A stretch of 64,000 bases of DNA from the NCBI RefSeq assembly GCF_033568475.1, contig NC_133123.1, forward strand, positions 150,489,753-150,553,752, in the 5' to 3' direction. The notes under the pieces were generated by a model. That model had not been told where the DNA came from. It worked only from the letters and a program-made list of their open reading frames with translations, and made no database searches. This document shows, in pieces, positions 33,334 to 44,064 of the stretch (its first letter is position 1; each line of letters begins with the position of its first letter). The DNA comes from Henckelia pumila (taxonomy: Eukaryota; Streptophyta; Magnoliopsida; Lamiales; Gesneriaceae). The position numbers and the translations under genes are program-made.

Positions 33334-36181
33334 TGAAACGACCCTAACTCTATAATAAATAAATATGCGGAATTTTTTTTTTTTTTTATACTACTAAATA
33401 AAATATGTACATATATGCCCATACATATATGCACAGGATAAAATATTTAAAATAAATACATGGCTAAATAAATAAACAATTAAATACTTAAGAAAAAATG
33501 CATTCTTTAAAATAATTAAACATCTGAGTCAACCCTAGAATTAAAAATATACTGCATAAATAAAATAATTAAAATATGTGCATGCACTAAAACATTTAAT
33601 AAAATATTCCCATAAACCTCAACCACTAAAAATATAATAAAATGTTTCACATGAAATCATGCACGGTGACTCAGAAGCTGTCACGGTCACGGGGCTACTG
33701 CAGCGCTGCTCATACGTCCTCACCACCGGTAGGAGTAACCTGCTCCTCTACGTACTCACCTGCACCATATCAGTGTAGTGAGCCTAGAGGCCCAACATGC
33801 ATACTAACAAGGGTTCAAAATAATTTAAAACAATTTAATACTAATACATACATATACATGAATGAGCATGCTTAAAAATTACATAACATAACTTACTTAA
33901 ATAAACATAAATACATAATACATAACATACATACTTGAGTTGTTGAGCATTTATTTTCTTAACATCGAATGGTCCTATCCGTAAGTGTGACCCATAGTGC
34001 GACTGATCAGTCTAAGAAACCATCGTACGAGGCTGGTGGCGAACCACCCATACATAAATGGCAGAAAACTGCCCATACATAAATGGCAGAAACCGCTCAT
34101 ACATAAATGGCCACACTACTTCAATTTCCACCTAAAATATTTTATTTGCTCAACCATAGAAATTAAATCATAGCATAAAAATTGATTTCATGAATGCATG
34201 TACTTAAATAAATTGTGTGTCCTTCATATATATTTAATTTAATTTTCTTACTAACATATAAATATTAAAATAACTTAAATGCATAAAAATAATTAAATAT
34301 ATAATCAGGACACATGCAATTTTCTCATGGATGGTTCTGGACTGCTGGCCCTACACTCAAGCTCATTAACTTAAATCTGGCCCATTAACATACTTAAGCC
34401 CAGTAACTTAAACTTTAAGCCCAATTAATTAATCTAAGCCCAATTAAATTAATTAAGCCCATTAAAATTACACTAAGCCCAATAACACTTAAACTGGCCC
34501 ATTGGGCCCAAAAACCCAAAGACTGGCCCATTAACTTTTATGGGCCCAAAAGCCCATAAAATTAATGGACTAACTTAATTAAAATTTTAAAAGTTCAAAT
34601 AAAATTATTTGAGAGTCCAAATAATTTTATTTTAATTTAGTTGACTCAATAAACCATTAATTCATAAAATATTTTAAAAATAAAAAGACTCGAGCCCGGC
34701 CCACCAAACCCGGACCCGGACCCACTTAACCCGACCCACTAACTTACTGACCCGACCCGAGCCCCTGACCCGACCCGGAACATGCCAAAACCCTAGCCCG
34801 ATCCCCCCTTCCCAAAACTGTTCGGCCACAGTGAGCAGCCACCGAAAATCCCGGCGGCCGCCTTGCTCCGACCACCCACCGGCCGGAGGGACACCCCTAG
34901 GACTTAGCTCACATCCAGACCTTTTCAACAAGCCAAGAACCAGCCCAAACCGTCGACTATGGAGTGAGAACGAAGCTCTGCAACCCGGCCCTTCTGCACT
35001 GTCGCACAGACCCGAGCAGCTGCGGGAAAACCATTCGTCCTCGAAGCTCCGACCACGAAAGCCCATGAAACCTTCTGCAAAAACTTAGAAAACTCAAAGG
35101 GGGTTCTAACCCAACCGACCGTACCCAAAATAGTGGCCTGAGGAAAAAGATCTCAGCCTTCTTCCCCAGAACCCTAAACCTGCGCGACAGAAGCTTCAGA
35201 AAGGAAAGGCTTCGTTTCCTTTCTTCCTTAGCCTCAAGCCCCGACCTGACTCGACCCAAGGGACCTTGATACATGTATCCAACTAAGGAGCAGCAGCCAT
35301 GATCCATCCATGCAAGAAAACGTGAGTATGAAACCCAAAACAATGCAAGAACAAGGTGCAACATTAAAAATTGAAACTTTCTGAAAAATATTCTTGGAAA
35401 ATCTGATGTATACACGACCACACATGCATATACTAATATGGAGAAGAAAAGAGAATGAAGAATCATGCCTTTCACCGTAAATATGGATTTAACACGCGTA
35501 GGAAGGACTTCAGGACGACGGGGCGACCTTGGGTTGCTTGGAACCTTGAAACCGACCTTCTATGGAGTTCCTAGGGTTGAAGATCGATGAAGAAGAAGGT
35601 GGGATGAAAGTGACGGCTGATGGGGGAGAAAACAATCGGCTAGAAGGGTTTGGTAGATTAGGGTTGATTTATTTTTGTGTTAAATAGAATATAGGTTAAA
35701 TAATTAAATAAAAAGGTTTTAAATAATTAATATACAACTCAAACTCTTAATTAAACTTTAGAAATCTGATAACATAAAATAAATCTCGAAATAATAATTT
35801 AGGGGAATTTTAAAAATACTAAAAAGTCAATATTTTGACTAATTTTTGGATAAAAATGACCCCTAAAATTAAATAAAATTAAATACTTAAAATTTTGAGA
35901 TAATAAAACTCAAAATAATATTTTAAGGCTCCAAAAAGGCTCATAAAATTATTTGGCTAGAAAGTTGTCATCTCGTCCGTCCACGGTCCCGTCTACGCGA
36001 TTAAATAATAAAAATACTAAAAATCATAAAAATCACTAATTATGGGTTAAATGCTTAGAAATAAATTAAATCATGCATAAATAATTCACATAATTATTTA
36101 ACCCATAAATCATAAATTTAATTAATTAAATATCCTAATTATGCAGGCGGATTTATGTAATTAAAAATACCGAGTGTTACA
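33334..36181 (-). repeat. 3' LTR of the chromovirus
   Basis: 2,848 bp; on the minus strand it begins TGTAACACTCGG and ends GGGTCGTTTCA. It includes a (T)n/(A)n run near 33370, repeated 'agccca' words at 34370-34560, and a GC-rich block near 34690-35250. Minus-strand open frames 34674-35066 and 34957-35475 recur in the other LTR and are non-coding LTR sequence. Confidence 0.95.
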
Positions 36182-36206
36182 ATTCTCCCCCCCCTTAAAT
36201 TGAATT
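36182..36206 (-). other. Polypurine tract of the chromovirus
   Basis: On the minus strand AAGGGGGGGGGGAGAATT directly before the 3' LTR, the expected primer for plus-strand DNA synthesis. Confidence 0.85.
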
Positions 36207-36227
36207 TCGTCCTCGAAATTAAAGTAA

Positions 36228-38501
36228 TTACCCGAACAACTCCGGGTAGCGAGTCCTCATATCCTCCTCGGTCTCCCAAGTAGCTTCCTCCTCCGAGTGA
36301 TTCAGCCACTGGACTCTGACCATCGGTATGACCCGCGTCCTAAGCCTCCGCTCCTCTCTAGCCAAGATCCGCACTGGTCTCTCCTCGTAAACAAGATCTG
36401 GTGGCAACTGTAAGGGCTCGAAATCCAATACATGCGACGGATTGGAGACATATCTCCGAAGCATGGATACATGGAAAACGTTGTGCACTGCCGCTAGCCC
36501 TGGTGGTAGAGCTAAACGATAGGCCAACGTGCCAACTCGCTCCAAGATCTCGAATGGCCCTATGTATCTCGGATTAAGCTTGCCTCTCCGCCCAAAACGC
36601 GCTACTCCCTTCATAGGTGACACCTTCAAGAATACGTGATCACCTACCGCGAACTCCAAATCGCGTCGTCTGGCATCCGCATAACTCTTCTGCCGACTCT
36701 GCGCTGTCCTCATCCTGTCTCGAATCTGCGTCACAATGTCAGCTGTCTGCTGCACAATCTCTGGACCCAACAAAATCCGCTCACCAACCTCATCCCAATG
36801 CACCGGAGATCTGCATCTCCTCCCATACAGTGCTGCATATGGAGCCATACCTATAGACGACTGAAAGCTGTTGTTATAGGTAAACTCCACTAATGGCAGT
36901 CTAGTCTCCCAAGATCCTCGAAAATCGATGATACAAGCTCTCAAAAGATCCTCGAGAACCTGGATCACTCTCTCGGACTGACCATCTGTCTGTGGATGAA
37001 AAGCTGTACTGAACAAGAGTCTAGTCCCCAAACCTGTGTGCAGACTCTTCCAAAACGCTGAGGTGAACCTCGGATCTCTGTCTGATACAATAGACACTGG
37101 TATGTCATGCAGTCTAACAATCTCTCTGATGTAAAGCTCTGCATACTGTGTCAAAGTGTAAGTAGTCCTTACCGGCAAGAAATGAGCTGACTTGGTGAGT
37201 CTATCCACAATCACCCAAATCGCTGTACACCCTCTGGTACTCCTCGGTAAGCCAACCACAAAGTCCATCGTAATATTCTCCCACTTCCATTCCGGAATAG
37301 GGAGAGGTCTAAGAAGTCCTGCTGGACGCTGATGCTCTGCTTTGACTTGCTGACAAGTCAAGCACTCTGACACCACTCTCCCGATGTCGCTCTTCATCCC
37401 AGGCCACCAATACAATAACTGTAAGTCTCGGTACACCTTCGTACTTCCGGGGTGAATGGAGTACGGAGATGCATGAGCCTCTGCTAGAATCTCGGCTCTC
37501 AACTGATCAACGTTCGGTACCCACATCCTCCCACGGTACTGAACGATGCCATCCTCCACTGTATACAAGAGACTACCTCTGGCCTCATCTCTCTGTCTCC
37601 ATCGCTGTAGCTCCTCATCAGTGGACTGTCCCTCTCTAATCCGATCTCTCAAAACGGGCTGCACCGTCAACACTGACAAGCTCGGTGCATGGCCGCTCGG
37701 ATAGCACTCCAACCCAAACCTCTGAATCTCGGTCTGTAGTGGTAACTGTACAGTCAAACATGATACCACTGACGACTTTCGACTCAAAGCATCTGCCACT
37801 ACATTAGCCTTACCCGGATGGTAGCTAATGTCACAGTCATAGTCCTTAACAAGCTCAAGCCATCTGCGCTGCCTCATGTTCAACTCCTTCTGGGTGAAGA
37901 AGTACTTGAGGCTCTTGTGGTCGGTGAAAATCTTGCACTTCTCGCCGTAAAGATAGTGCCTCCAGATTTTCAACGCAAAAACCACTGCTACAAGCTCCAA
38001 ATCATGCGTCGGATAGTTCTGCTCATGAATCTTCAACTGTCGCGACGCATAAGCGATGACTCTGCCACTCTGCATAAGTACTGCGCCCAAACCAAACTTA
38101 GACGCGTCGGTGTACACCACTAACTCCTCATGTGGCACTGTCATAGCTAACACCGGTGCTGAAGTAAGTGCATCCTTCAGCTGATCAAAGCTCCTCTGAC
38201 AATCTGAACTCCAACTATACTTCGCGTTCTTCTTGGTCAAGGAAGTCAAGGGTACTGCAATAGAGGAAAAACCCTTGATGAACTTCCTATAGTATCCTGC
38301 TAAACCCAAGAAGCTACGAATCTCCGAAGCATTCTTTGGAATCCCCCAATCCCTCACTGCCTGCACCTTGGACTGATCCACTGCAATCCCATCCCTAGAA
38401 ATAATGTGGCCTAGAAACGCCACCCGCTCCAACCAAAACTCACACTTACTGAACTTTGCAAACAGTCGATGCTCCCTCAAAGTCTGCAAGGCTGTATGCA
38501 A
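36228..38501 (-). CDS. Chromovirus Pol: RT C-terminus, RNase H, integrase, chromodomain
   Basis: 757 codons. Residues 1-60 finish RT ([14 protein letters not shown]…[12 protein letters not shown]). RNase H follows at about residues 125-250, with [25 protein letters not shown] and FTDHKSLKY. The integrase zinc finger (H…H…CLTC) starts near 345. The catalytic core has [15 protein letters not shown] and [13 protein letters not shown] for the D-D-E residues. The C-terminus has [10 protein letters not shown]…[12 protein letters not shown], then a chromodomain ([21 protein letters not shown]) that is thought to guide insertion into heterochromatin. It begins at an internal Met because the frame is broken from the upstream RT part (38477-39556) by a small deletion just after the YSRS segment near 38515. 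Confidence 0.95.
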   Translation of the reverse strand: MHTALQTLREHRLFAKFSKCEFWLERVAFLGHIISRDGIAVDQSKVQAVRDWGIPKNASEIRSFLGLAGYYRKFIKGFSSIAVPLTSLTKKNAKYSWSSDCQRSFDQLKDALTSAPVLAMTVPHEELVVYTDASKFGLGAVLMQSGRVIAYASRQLKIHEQNYPTHDLELVAVVFALKIWRHYLYGEKCKIFTDHKSLKYFFTQKELNMRQRRWLELVKDYDCDISYHPGKANVVADALSRKSSVVSCLTVQLPLQTEIQRFGLECYPSGHAPSLSVLTVQPVLRDRIREGQSTDEELQRWRQRDEARGSLLYTVEDGIVQYRGRMWVPNVDQLRAEILAEAHASPYSIHPGSTKVYRDLQLLYWWPGMKSDIGRVVSECLTCQQVKAEHQRPAGLLRPLPIPEWKWENITMDFVVGLPRSTRGCTAIWVIVDRLTKSAHFLPVRTTYTLTQYAELYIREIVRLHDIPVSIVSDRDPRFTSAFWKSLHTGLGTRLLFSTAFHPQTDGQSERVIQVLEDLLRACIIDFRGSWETRLPLVEFTYNNSFQSSIGMAPYAALYGRRCRSPVHWDEVGERILLGPEIVQQTADIVTQIRDRMRTAQSRQKSYADARRRDLEFAVGDHVFLKVSPMKGVARFGRRGKLNPRYIGPFEILERVGTLAYRLALPPGLAAVHNVFHVSMLRRYVSNPSHVLDFEPLQLPPDLVYEERPVRILAREERRLRTRVIPMVRVQWLNHSEEEATWETEEDMRTRYPELFG

Positions 38502-39591
38502 ATGCTGTGTATGCTCCTCGAGTAGATCAATATGTCATCAATGAATACAATGACAAACTGATCTAGATACGGCTGGAAGACACGATGCATGAGATCCATA
38601 AAAACTGCTGGAGCATTGGTCAACCCAAAGGGCATCACCAAGAACTCATAGTGCCCATATCGTGTCCTAAAGGCAGTCTTAGACACGTCTGAATCTATAA
38701 CTCTCAGCTGATGGTAACCAGATCGCAGATCGATCTTGGAGAATACCGAAGCTCCCTGCAACTGATCGAATAAATCCTCTATCCTCGATAGCGGATACTT
38801 ATTCTTCACTGTGACTCTGTTGAGCTCTCGGTAGTCAATGCACAATCTCATGCTGCCGTCCTTCTTCTTCACAAACAACACTGGAGCTCCCCATGGAGAA
38901 AAGCTAGGACGAACAAAGCCCTTCTCCAACAGCTCCTGAATCTGCTCCTTCAACTCTCTCATCTCTGTAGGAGCAAGTCGATACGGTGCCTTAGAGATAG
39001 GCACAGTATCCGGCAACAACTCAATACTGAACTCCACCTCCCTCACTGGTGGAACTCCTGCAACATCGTCAGGAAAAACATCTGGATAGTCACGTACCAC
39101 CTCTATATCTGATAAAGATCTGCTAGAAACGTCTGAGGTAGTGACCACACTAGCAAGAAAACCTTGACATCCATTGCGCAACAGTTTCCTCGCACGAACA
39201 AGTGATATCATCTGAGGAATACTGCTAGACTGAGATGCAAAGAAAGTAAACATCTCACCTCCTGCTGGCTTCACTGACACTGTCCTACGTCGGAAATCAA
39301 TCGAAGCTCCATTAACTGATAGCCAGTCCATACCCAAAATCAAGTCGAACCCAGTCAATGGAAGAACCACTAGATCTGCTCGAATGGAGTGTCCCTGCAA
39401 CTCCAATGCCAGATCCCTGATGACACTAGTGGTAGTGATAATCTGTCCGGATGGCATGGTAACATCGTAACCACTGTCTACAACCTCCGGTGAAATGCCT
39501 ATCCGTCTGATAAAATCTCGGGAGATAAACGAATGCGTGGCTCCTGAATCTAGCAACGCAAACGTGGAGTTGCCTCCAACTAGAATTCTCC
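38477..39591 (-). CDS. Chromovirus Pol: protease and reverse transcriptase N-terminal part
   Basis: The open frame from the first Met is 38477-39556 (359 codons), but coding probably resumes at 39591 after the intron-like gap, adding [12 protein letters not shown]. Protease active site LDSGATHSF is at the start. RT is recognisable from [18 protein letters not shown], with [32 protein letters not shown] and the catalytic FIDD ([11 protein letters not shown]). After that the frame is wrong for six residues and stops, so RT is split from 36228-38501. Confidence 0.92.
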
Positions 39592-39787
39592 CTGCACGCA
39601 GAAGATTCCCAACAATTCATACCACTATGCTCCCAAGGTTAAAACACTAAAATCCTTAATTCTAATCACAAAGAAACAAAATTCTTATTCTAGCATGCTG
39701 ATAATTAAACTCATGTAACAGGCATTCAGATATAATCGCAATTAAACAAAAGCAAAGAATTGAGAAAGTTCTAGGGGTTAGGTATAC
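39592..39787 (-). other. Intron-like segment between gag and protease of the chromovirus
   Basis: 196 nt on the minus strand, beginning GTATACC after ACCG and ending …CTTCTGCGTGCAG before GGAGAATTC. Removal would join the gag frame (…DTSLITG) directly to the protease frame (RILVGGNST…) with no lost residue, and would also remove the stop at 39771. It is AT-rich, with a pyrimidine-rich stretch (TTTTGTTTCTTTG) ahead of the acceptor. Supported by frame and splice-site fit only. Confidence 0.6.
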
Positions 39788-40835
39788 CGGTGATCAAGGA
39801 GGTATCTGGGTCTGCCTCCTCAGCCTGCATCACATAAACTCGCCCACTGACATTCTGCCTCTGCGGGCAGTTGGCAATCTGATGCCCTGGCTCCTTGCAA
39901 CGATAGCAGACTCCTGCTCCCAATAGACACTGCCCGGAATGCATTTTCTGGCACTTCGGACACACTGGATATCTCCCTGGAGTAGGGGCCCCGCCCCTAG
40001 TCTGCTGCTGTGGCTTCCCCTGAGGCCTCTGCTGATTCGGGCCCTTAGATGGCCCTGTAGACTGTTTCTTCGCAGGTGGCTGCGAAGATGGTCGTTGATA
40101 CCCTGTCTGCACAAACTGCCTCTTACCCTGCTGCTCTCTCTGTATCTCCCTCCGTCCCTCCTCGGAATGCAAGGCCCTGCTGACTGCAGACTCATATGTA
40201 AAGACGTCTGCCATACGTACGTCATGCCTGATCTCAGCCCTCAAGCCCTCAACAAACTGTCGCAGCTTCTCCTGCGGACTATCAGCAATCATGGGCACAA
40301 AATGACAGCCCCTCTCATACTGGCTCACATACTCCACCACAGATCTGTCCCCCTGACGGAGACTCATGAACTCTCGGATCATGCGACTGCGCACATCCTC
40401 AGTGAAATATTTTGCGTAGAAGATACGCCTGAACTCAGCCCACGTCAGTGTAGGTAGATGGACTCCTCTGACTGCACCCTCCCACCAAAGGGCTGCATCG
40501 CCTCGCATCATATATGTAGCACAGTTCACCCTGTCGGCGTCTGTGATCCCCATATAGTCGAAAATGGACTCAAGAGAGCGAATCCATCCCTCAGCCACCA
40601 ACGGATCGATGGTCCCCACAAACTCCTTAGGCCCCTTCTTCTGGAACCTCTCTGCGACGTCCTCCTCGTGGGACAGTCTGGGACGGGCAGCCTGCTGCTC
40701 CAGCAAGGCAGTAATACCCGCCATCATCGTGGCACTGGCCTGCTCCAGTGCTGTCATGGGGTGCTGCTGAGGTGGCGGTGGAGGTGGAGGTGGATGTGGA
40801 GGTCTCCCACGTCGATTCACCTGTCTGGGAGGCAT
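39771..40835 (-). CDS. Chromovirus Gag
   Basis: The start is set at MPPRQVNRRGRPP (40835); the open frame reaches 40850. An N-terminal proline run (about residues 14-22) is followed by a Retrotrans_gag capsid domain at about residues 75-190, with EGWIRSLESIFDYMGI and WAEFRRIFYAKYF. A basic Gln/Pro linker leads to two cysteine clusters: C-x2-C…C (CPKCQKMHSGQC) and a classic CCHC knuckle CYRCKEPGHQIANC. Gag forms the particle. The unspliced reading stops at 39771; a GT-AG segment there could fuse it to protease. Plus-strand frames in this interval are shadows. Confidence 0.93.
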   Translation of the reverse strand: MPPRQVNRRGRPPHPPPPPPPPQQHPMTALEQASATMMAGITALLEQQAARPRLSHEEDVAERFQKKGPKEFVGTIDPLVAEGWIRSLESIFDYMGITDADRVNCATYMMRGDAALWWEGAVRGVHLPTLTWAEFRRIFYAKYFTEDVRSRMIREFMSLRQGDRSVVEYVSQYERGCHFVPMIADSPQEKLRQFVEGLRAEIRHDVRMADVFTYESAVSRALHSEEGRREIQREQQGKRQFVQTGYQRPSSQPPAKKQSTGPSKGPNQQRPQGKPQQQTRGGAPTPGRYPVCPKCQKMHSGQCLLGAGVCYRCKEPGHQIANCPQRQNVSGRVYVMQAEEADPDTSLITGIPNP

Positions 40836-41002
40836 TCTGCACCACCACATATTTATTTACGTAAATCGCCTTGCATAACTAAGTGTTTAAAATTTAAGGC
40901 TAACTTAAATTATAGAAATTAAATCATACTATAAACATTTAAAACTTACAGACCGGTAGCGTGAATTTCTGAGCTCGCAAAGCAGTAATGACCCCTCCAA
41001 GG

Positions 41003-41021
41003 ACCGTGCTCTGATACCAAC
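41003..41021 (-). other. Primer-binding site of the chromovirus
   Basis: On the minus strand TTGGTATCAGAGCACGGTC just inside the 5' LTR. TGGTATCAGAGC is the standard complement of the 3' end of plant initiator methionine tRNA. Confidence 0.92.
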
Positions 41022-43868
41022 TGAAACGACCCTAACTCTATAATAAATAAATATGCGGAAATTTTTTTTTTTTTATACTACTAAATAAAATATGTACATA
41101 TATGCCCATACATATATGCACAGGATAAAATATTTAAAATAAATACATGGCTAAATAAATAAACAATTAAATACTTAATAAAAAATGCATTCTTTAAAAT
41201 AATTAAACATCTGAGTCAACCCTAGAATTAAAAATATACTGCATAAATAAAATAATTAAAATATGTGCATGCACTAAAACATTTAATAAAATATTCCCAT
41301 AAACCTCAACCACTAAAAATATAATAAAATGTTTCACATGACATCATGCACGGTGACTCAGAAGCTGTCACGGTCACGGCGCAACTGCAGCGCTGCTCAT
41401 ACGTCCTCACCACCGGTAGGAGTAACCTGCTCCTCTACGTACTCACCTGCACCATATCAGTGTAGTGAGCCTAGAGGCCCAACATGCATACTAACAAGGG
41501 TTCAAAATAATTTAAAACAATTTAATACTAATACATACATATGAATGAGCATGCTTAAAAATTACATAACATAACTTACTTAAATAAACATAAATACATA
41601 ATACATAACATACATACTTGAGTTGTTGAGCATTTATTTTCTTAACATCGAATGGTCCTATCCGTAAGTGTGACCCATAGTGCGACTGATCAGTCTAAGA
41701 AACCATCGTACGAGGCTGGTGGCGAACCACCCATACATAAATGGCAGAAAACTGCCCATACATAAATGGCAGAAACCGCTCATACATAAATGGCCACACT
41801 ACTTCAATTTCCACCTAAAATATTTTATTTGCTCAACCATAGAAATTAAATCATAGCATAAAAATTGATTTCATGAATGCATGTACTTAAATAAATTGTG
41901 TGTCCTTCATATATATATATTTAATTTAATTTTCTTACTAACATATAAATATTAAAATAACTTAAATGCATAAAAATAATTAAATATATAATCAGGACAC
42001 ATGCAATTTTCTCATGGATGGTTCTGGACTGCTGGCCCTACACTCAAGCTCATTAACTTAAATCTGGCCCATTAACATACTTAAGCCCAGTAACTTAAAC
42101 TTTAAGCCCAATTAATTAATCTAAGCCCAATTAAATTAATTAAGCCCATTAAAATTACACTAAGCCCAATAACACTTAAACTGGCCCATTGGGCCCAAAA
42201 ACCCAAAGACTGGCCCATTAACTTTTATGGGCCCAAAAGCCCATAAAATTAATGGACTAACTTAATTAAAATTTTAAAAGTTCAAATAAAATTATTTGGG
42301 AGTCCAAATAATTTTATTTTAATTTAGTTGACTCAATAAACCATTAATTCATAAAATATTTTAAAAATAAAAAGACTCGAGCCCGGCCCACCAAACCCGG
42401 ACCCGGACCCACTTAACCCGGCCCACTAACTTACTGACCCGACCCGAGCCCCTGACCCGACCCGGAACATGCCAAAATCCTAGCCCGATCCCCCCTTCCC
42501 AAAACTGTTCGGCCACAGTGAGCAGCCACCGAAAATCCCGGCGGCCGCCTTGCTCCGACCACCCACCGGCCAGAGGGACACCCCTAGGACTTAGCTCACA
42601 TCCAGACCTTTCCAACAAGCCAAGAACCAGCCCAAACCGTCGACTATGGAGTGAGAACGAAGCTCTGCAACCCGGCCCTTCTGCACTGTCGCGCAGACCC
42701 GAGCAGCTGCGGGAAAACCATTCGTCCTCGAAGCTCCGACCACGAAAGCCCATGAAACCTTCTGCAAAAACTTAGAAAACTCAAAGGGGGTTCTAACCCA
42801 ACCGACCTTACCCAAAATAGTGGCCTGAGGAAAAAGATCTCAGCCTTCTTCCCCAGAACCCTAAACCTGCGCGACAGAAGCTTCAGAAAGGAAAGGCTTC
42901 ATTTCCTTTCTTCCTTAGCCTCAAGCCCCGACCTGACTCGACCCAAGGGACCTTGATACATGTATCCAACTAAGGAGCAGCAGCCATGATCCATCCATGC
43001 AAGAAAACGTGAGTATGAAACCCAAAACAATGCAAGAACAAGGTGCAACATTAAAAATTGAAACTTTCTGAAAAATATTCTTGGAAAATCTGATGTATAC
43101 ACGACCACACATGCATATACTAATATGGAGAAGAAAAGAGAATGAAGAATCATGCCTTTCACCGTAAATATGGATTTAACACGCGTAGGAAGGACTTCAG
43201 GACGACGGGGCGACCTTGGGTTGCTTGGAACCTTGAAACCGACCTTCTATGGAGTTTCTAGGGTTGAAGATCGATGAAGAAGAAGGTGGGATGAAAGTGA
43301 CGGCTGATGGGGGAGAAAACAATCGGCTAGAAGGGTTTGGTAGATTAGGGTTGATTTATTTTTGTGTTAAATAGAATATAGGTTAAATAATTAAATAAAA
43401 AGGTTTTAAATAATTAATATACAACTTAAACTCTTAATTAAACTTTAGAAATCTGATAACATAAAATAAATCTCGAAATAATAATTTAGGGGAATTTTAA
43501 AAATACTAAAAAGCCAATATTTTGACTAATTTTTGGATAAAAATGACCCCTAAAATTAAATAAAATTAAATACTTAAAATTTTGAGATAATAAAACTCAA
43601 AATAATATTTTAAGGCTTCAAAAAGGGTCATAAAATTATTTGGCTAGAAAGTTGTCATCTCGTCCGTCCACGGTCCCGTCTACGCGATTAAATAATAAAA
43701 ATACTAAAAATCATAAAAATCACTAATTATGGGTTAAATGCTTAAAAATAAATCAAATCATGCATAAATAATTCACATAATTATTTAACCCATAAATCAT
43801 AAATTTAATTAATTAAATATCCTAATTATGCAGGCGGATTTATGTAATTAAAAATACCGGGTGTTACA
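41022..43868 (-). repeat. 5' LTR of the chromovirus
   Basis: 2,847 bp, nearly identical to 33334-36181. Differences seen include a 4-bp indel near 41540, a TA-repeat length change near 41910, and scattered single substitutions. The open frames at 42361-42753 and 42899-43162 (-) mirror those in the other LTR and are not genes. Confidence 0.95.
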
Positions 43869-43975
43869 GTATTAATCACAACCTGTCGTAAGTAATCTAT
43901 TGTGAACAGGTTAACTTGTTTATAGGATTTCATATAAATAAAATCCTCTTGATTCAAACCTTCGTTTGAAGTCAT
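43869..43975 (-). pseudogene. Pararetroviral first ORF, N-terminal piece
   Basis: On the minus strand an ATG at 43975 opens a frame of about 34 codons, up to the chromovirus insertion. It starts 78 bases after the primer-binding site. The remaining part of this viral region is at 32934-33333. The insertion interrupts it cleanly with the GTATT duplication (43869-43873). Confidence 0.6.
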
Positions 43976-44021
43976 ATTTTGTAAAAATCTTATTCTCAAC
44001 AAAGAAAAGCATGAATTAACG

Positions 44022-44044
44022 AATAATATTACGTCTGAATAATT
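44022..44044 (-). promoter_or_regulatory. 3' arm of a long-range leader stem of the pararetrovirus
   Basis: A 23-nt sequence that is the inverted partner (22 of 23) of 26265-26287 at the other end of the viral copy. In the circular viral map the two would bracket part of the leader. It lies between the primer site and the first viral ATG. Confidence 0.5.
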
Positions 44045-44052
44045 AACCTAAT

Positions 44053-44064
44053 GCTTTGATACCA
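44053..44064 (-). other. Met-tRNA primer-binding site of the pararetrovirus
   Basis: On the minus strand TGGTATCAAAGC, one mismatch from the TGGTATCAGAGC consensus used by Caulimoviridae to prime minus-strand DNA. By convention it marks position 1 of the viral genome. Confidence 0.8.

Larger units (their letters stand above)
33334..43868 (-). mobile_element. Full-length chromovirus (Ty3/gypsy, Tekay-type) nested in the pararetrovirus
   Basis: 10,535 bp, with the 5-bp target duplication GTATT at 33329-33333 and 43869-43873. LTRs are 33334-36181 and 41022-43868, about 2.85 kb each. On the minus strand: 5' LTR, initiator-Met-type PBS, gag, intron-like gap, protease, RT, RNase H, integrase with a C-terminal chromodomain, purine tract, 3' LTR. 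The LTRs differ at roughly 25 substitutions by eye (about 1%) plus a few small indels, so it is younger than the virus copy and probably younger than the Tat element. A frameshift near 38500 breaks pol. Confidence 0.95.
26000..44064 (-). other. Endogenous pararetrovirus (Caulimoviridae), near unit length, interrupted by a chromovirus
   Basis: On the minus strand from the Met-tRNA primer site (44053-44064) the order is: first-ORF start, [chromovirus insertion 33334-43868], coat protein, movement protein, aspartic protease, reverse transcriptase, RNase H, transactivator-like region, then promoter and leader down to about 26000. Minus the 10.5-kb insertion and one target copy this is about 7.5 kb, close to a whole caulimovirid genome. 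Coat protein upstream of movement protein, with a separate downstream transactivator, resembles cavemo-/solendovirus organisation; the genus is inference. There is no integrase, as expected. Every ORF is fragmented by stops or frameshifts, so it is a fossil. The left boundary is approximate. Confidence 0.9.

Noticed and set aside
34674..35475. Minus-strand ORFs of 130 and 172 codons, repeated at 42361-43162
   Set aside because: They lie wholly inside both chromovirus LTRs and do not resemble a protein family.
44024..44032. TAATATTAC, the geminivirus origin nonanucleotide
   Set aside because: No GC-rich stem flanks it and no Rep-like gene is nearby. It falls within the inverted arm of the pararetroviral leader and is common by chance in AT-rich DNA.
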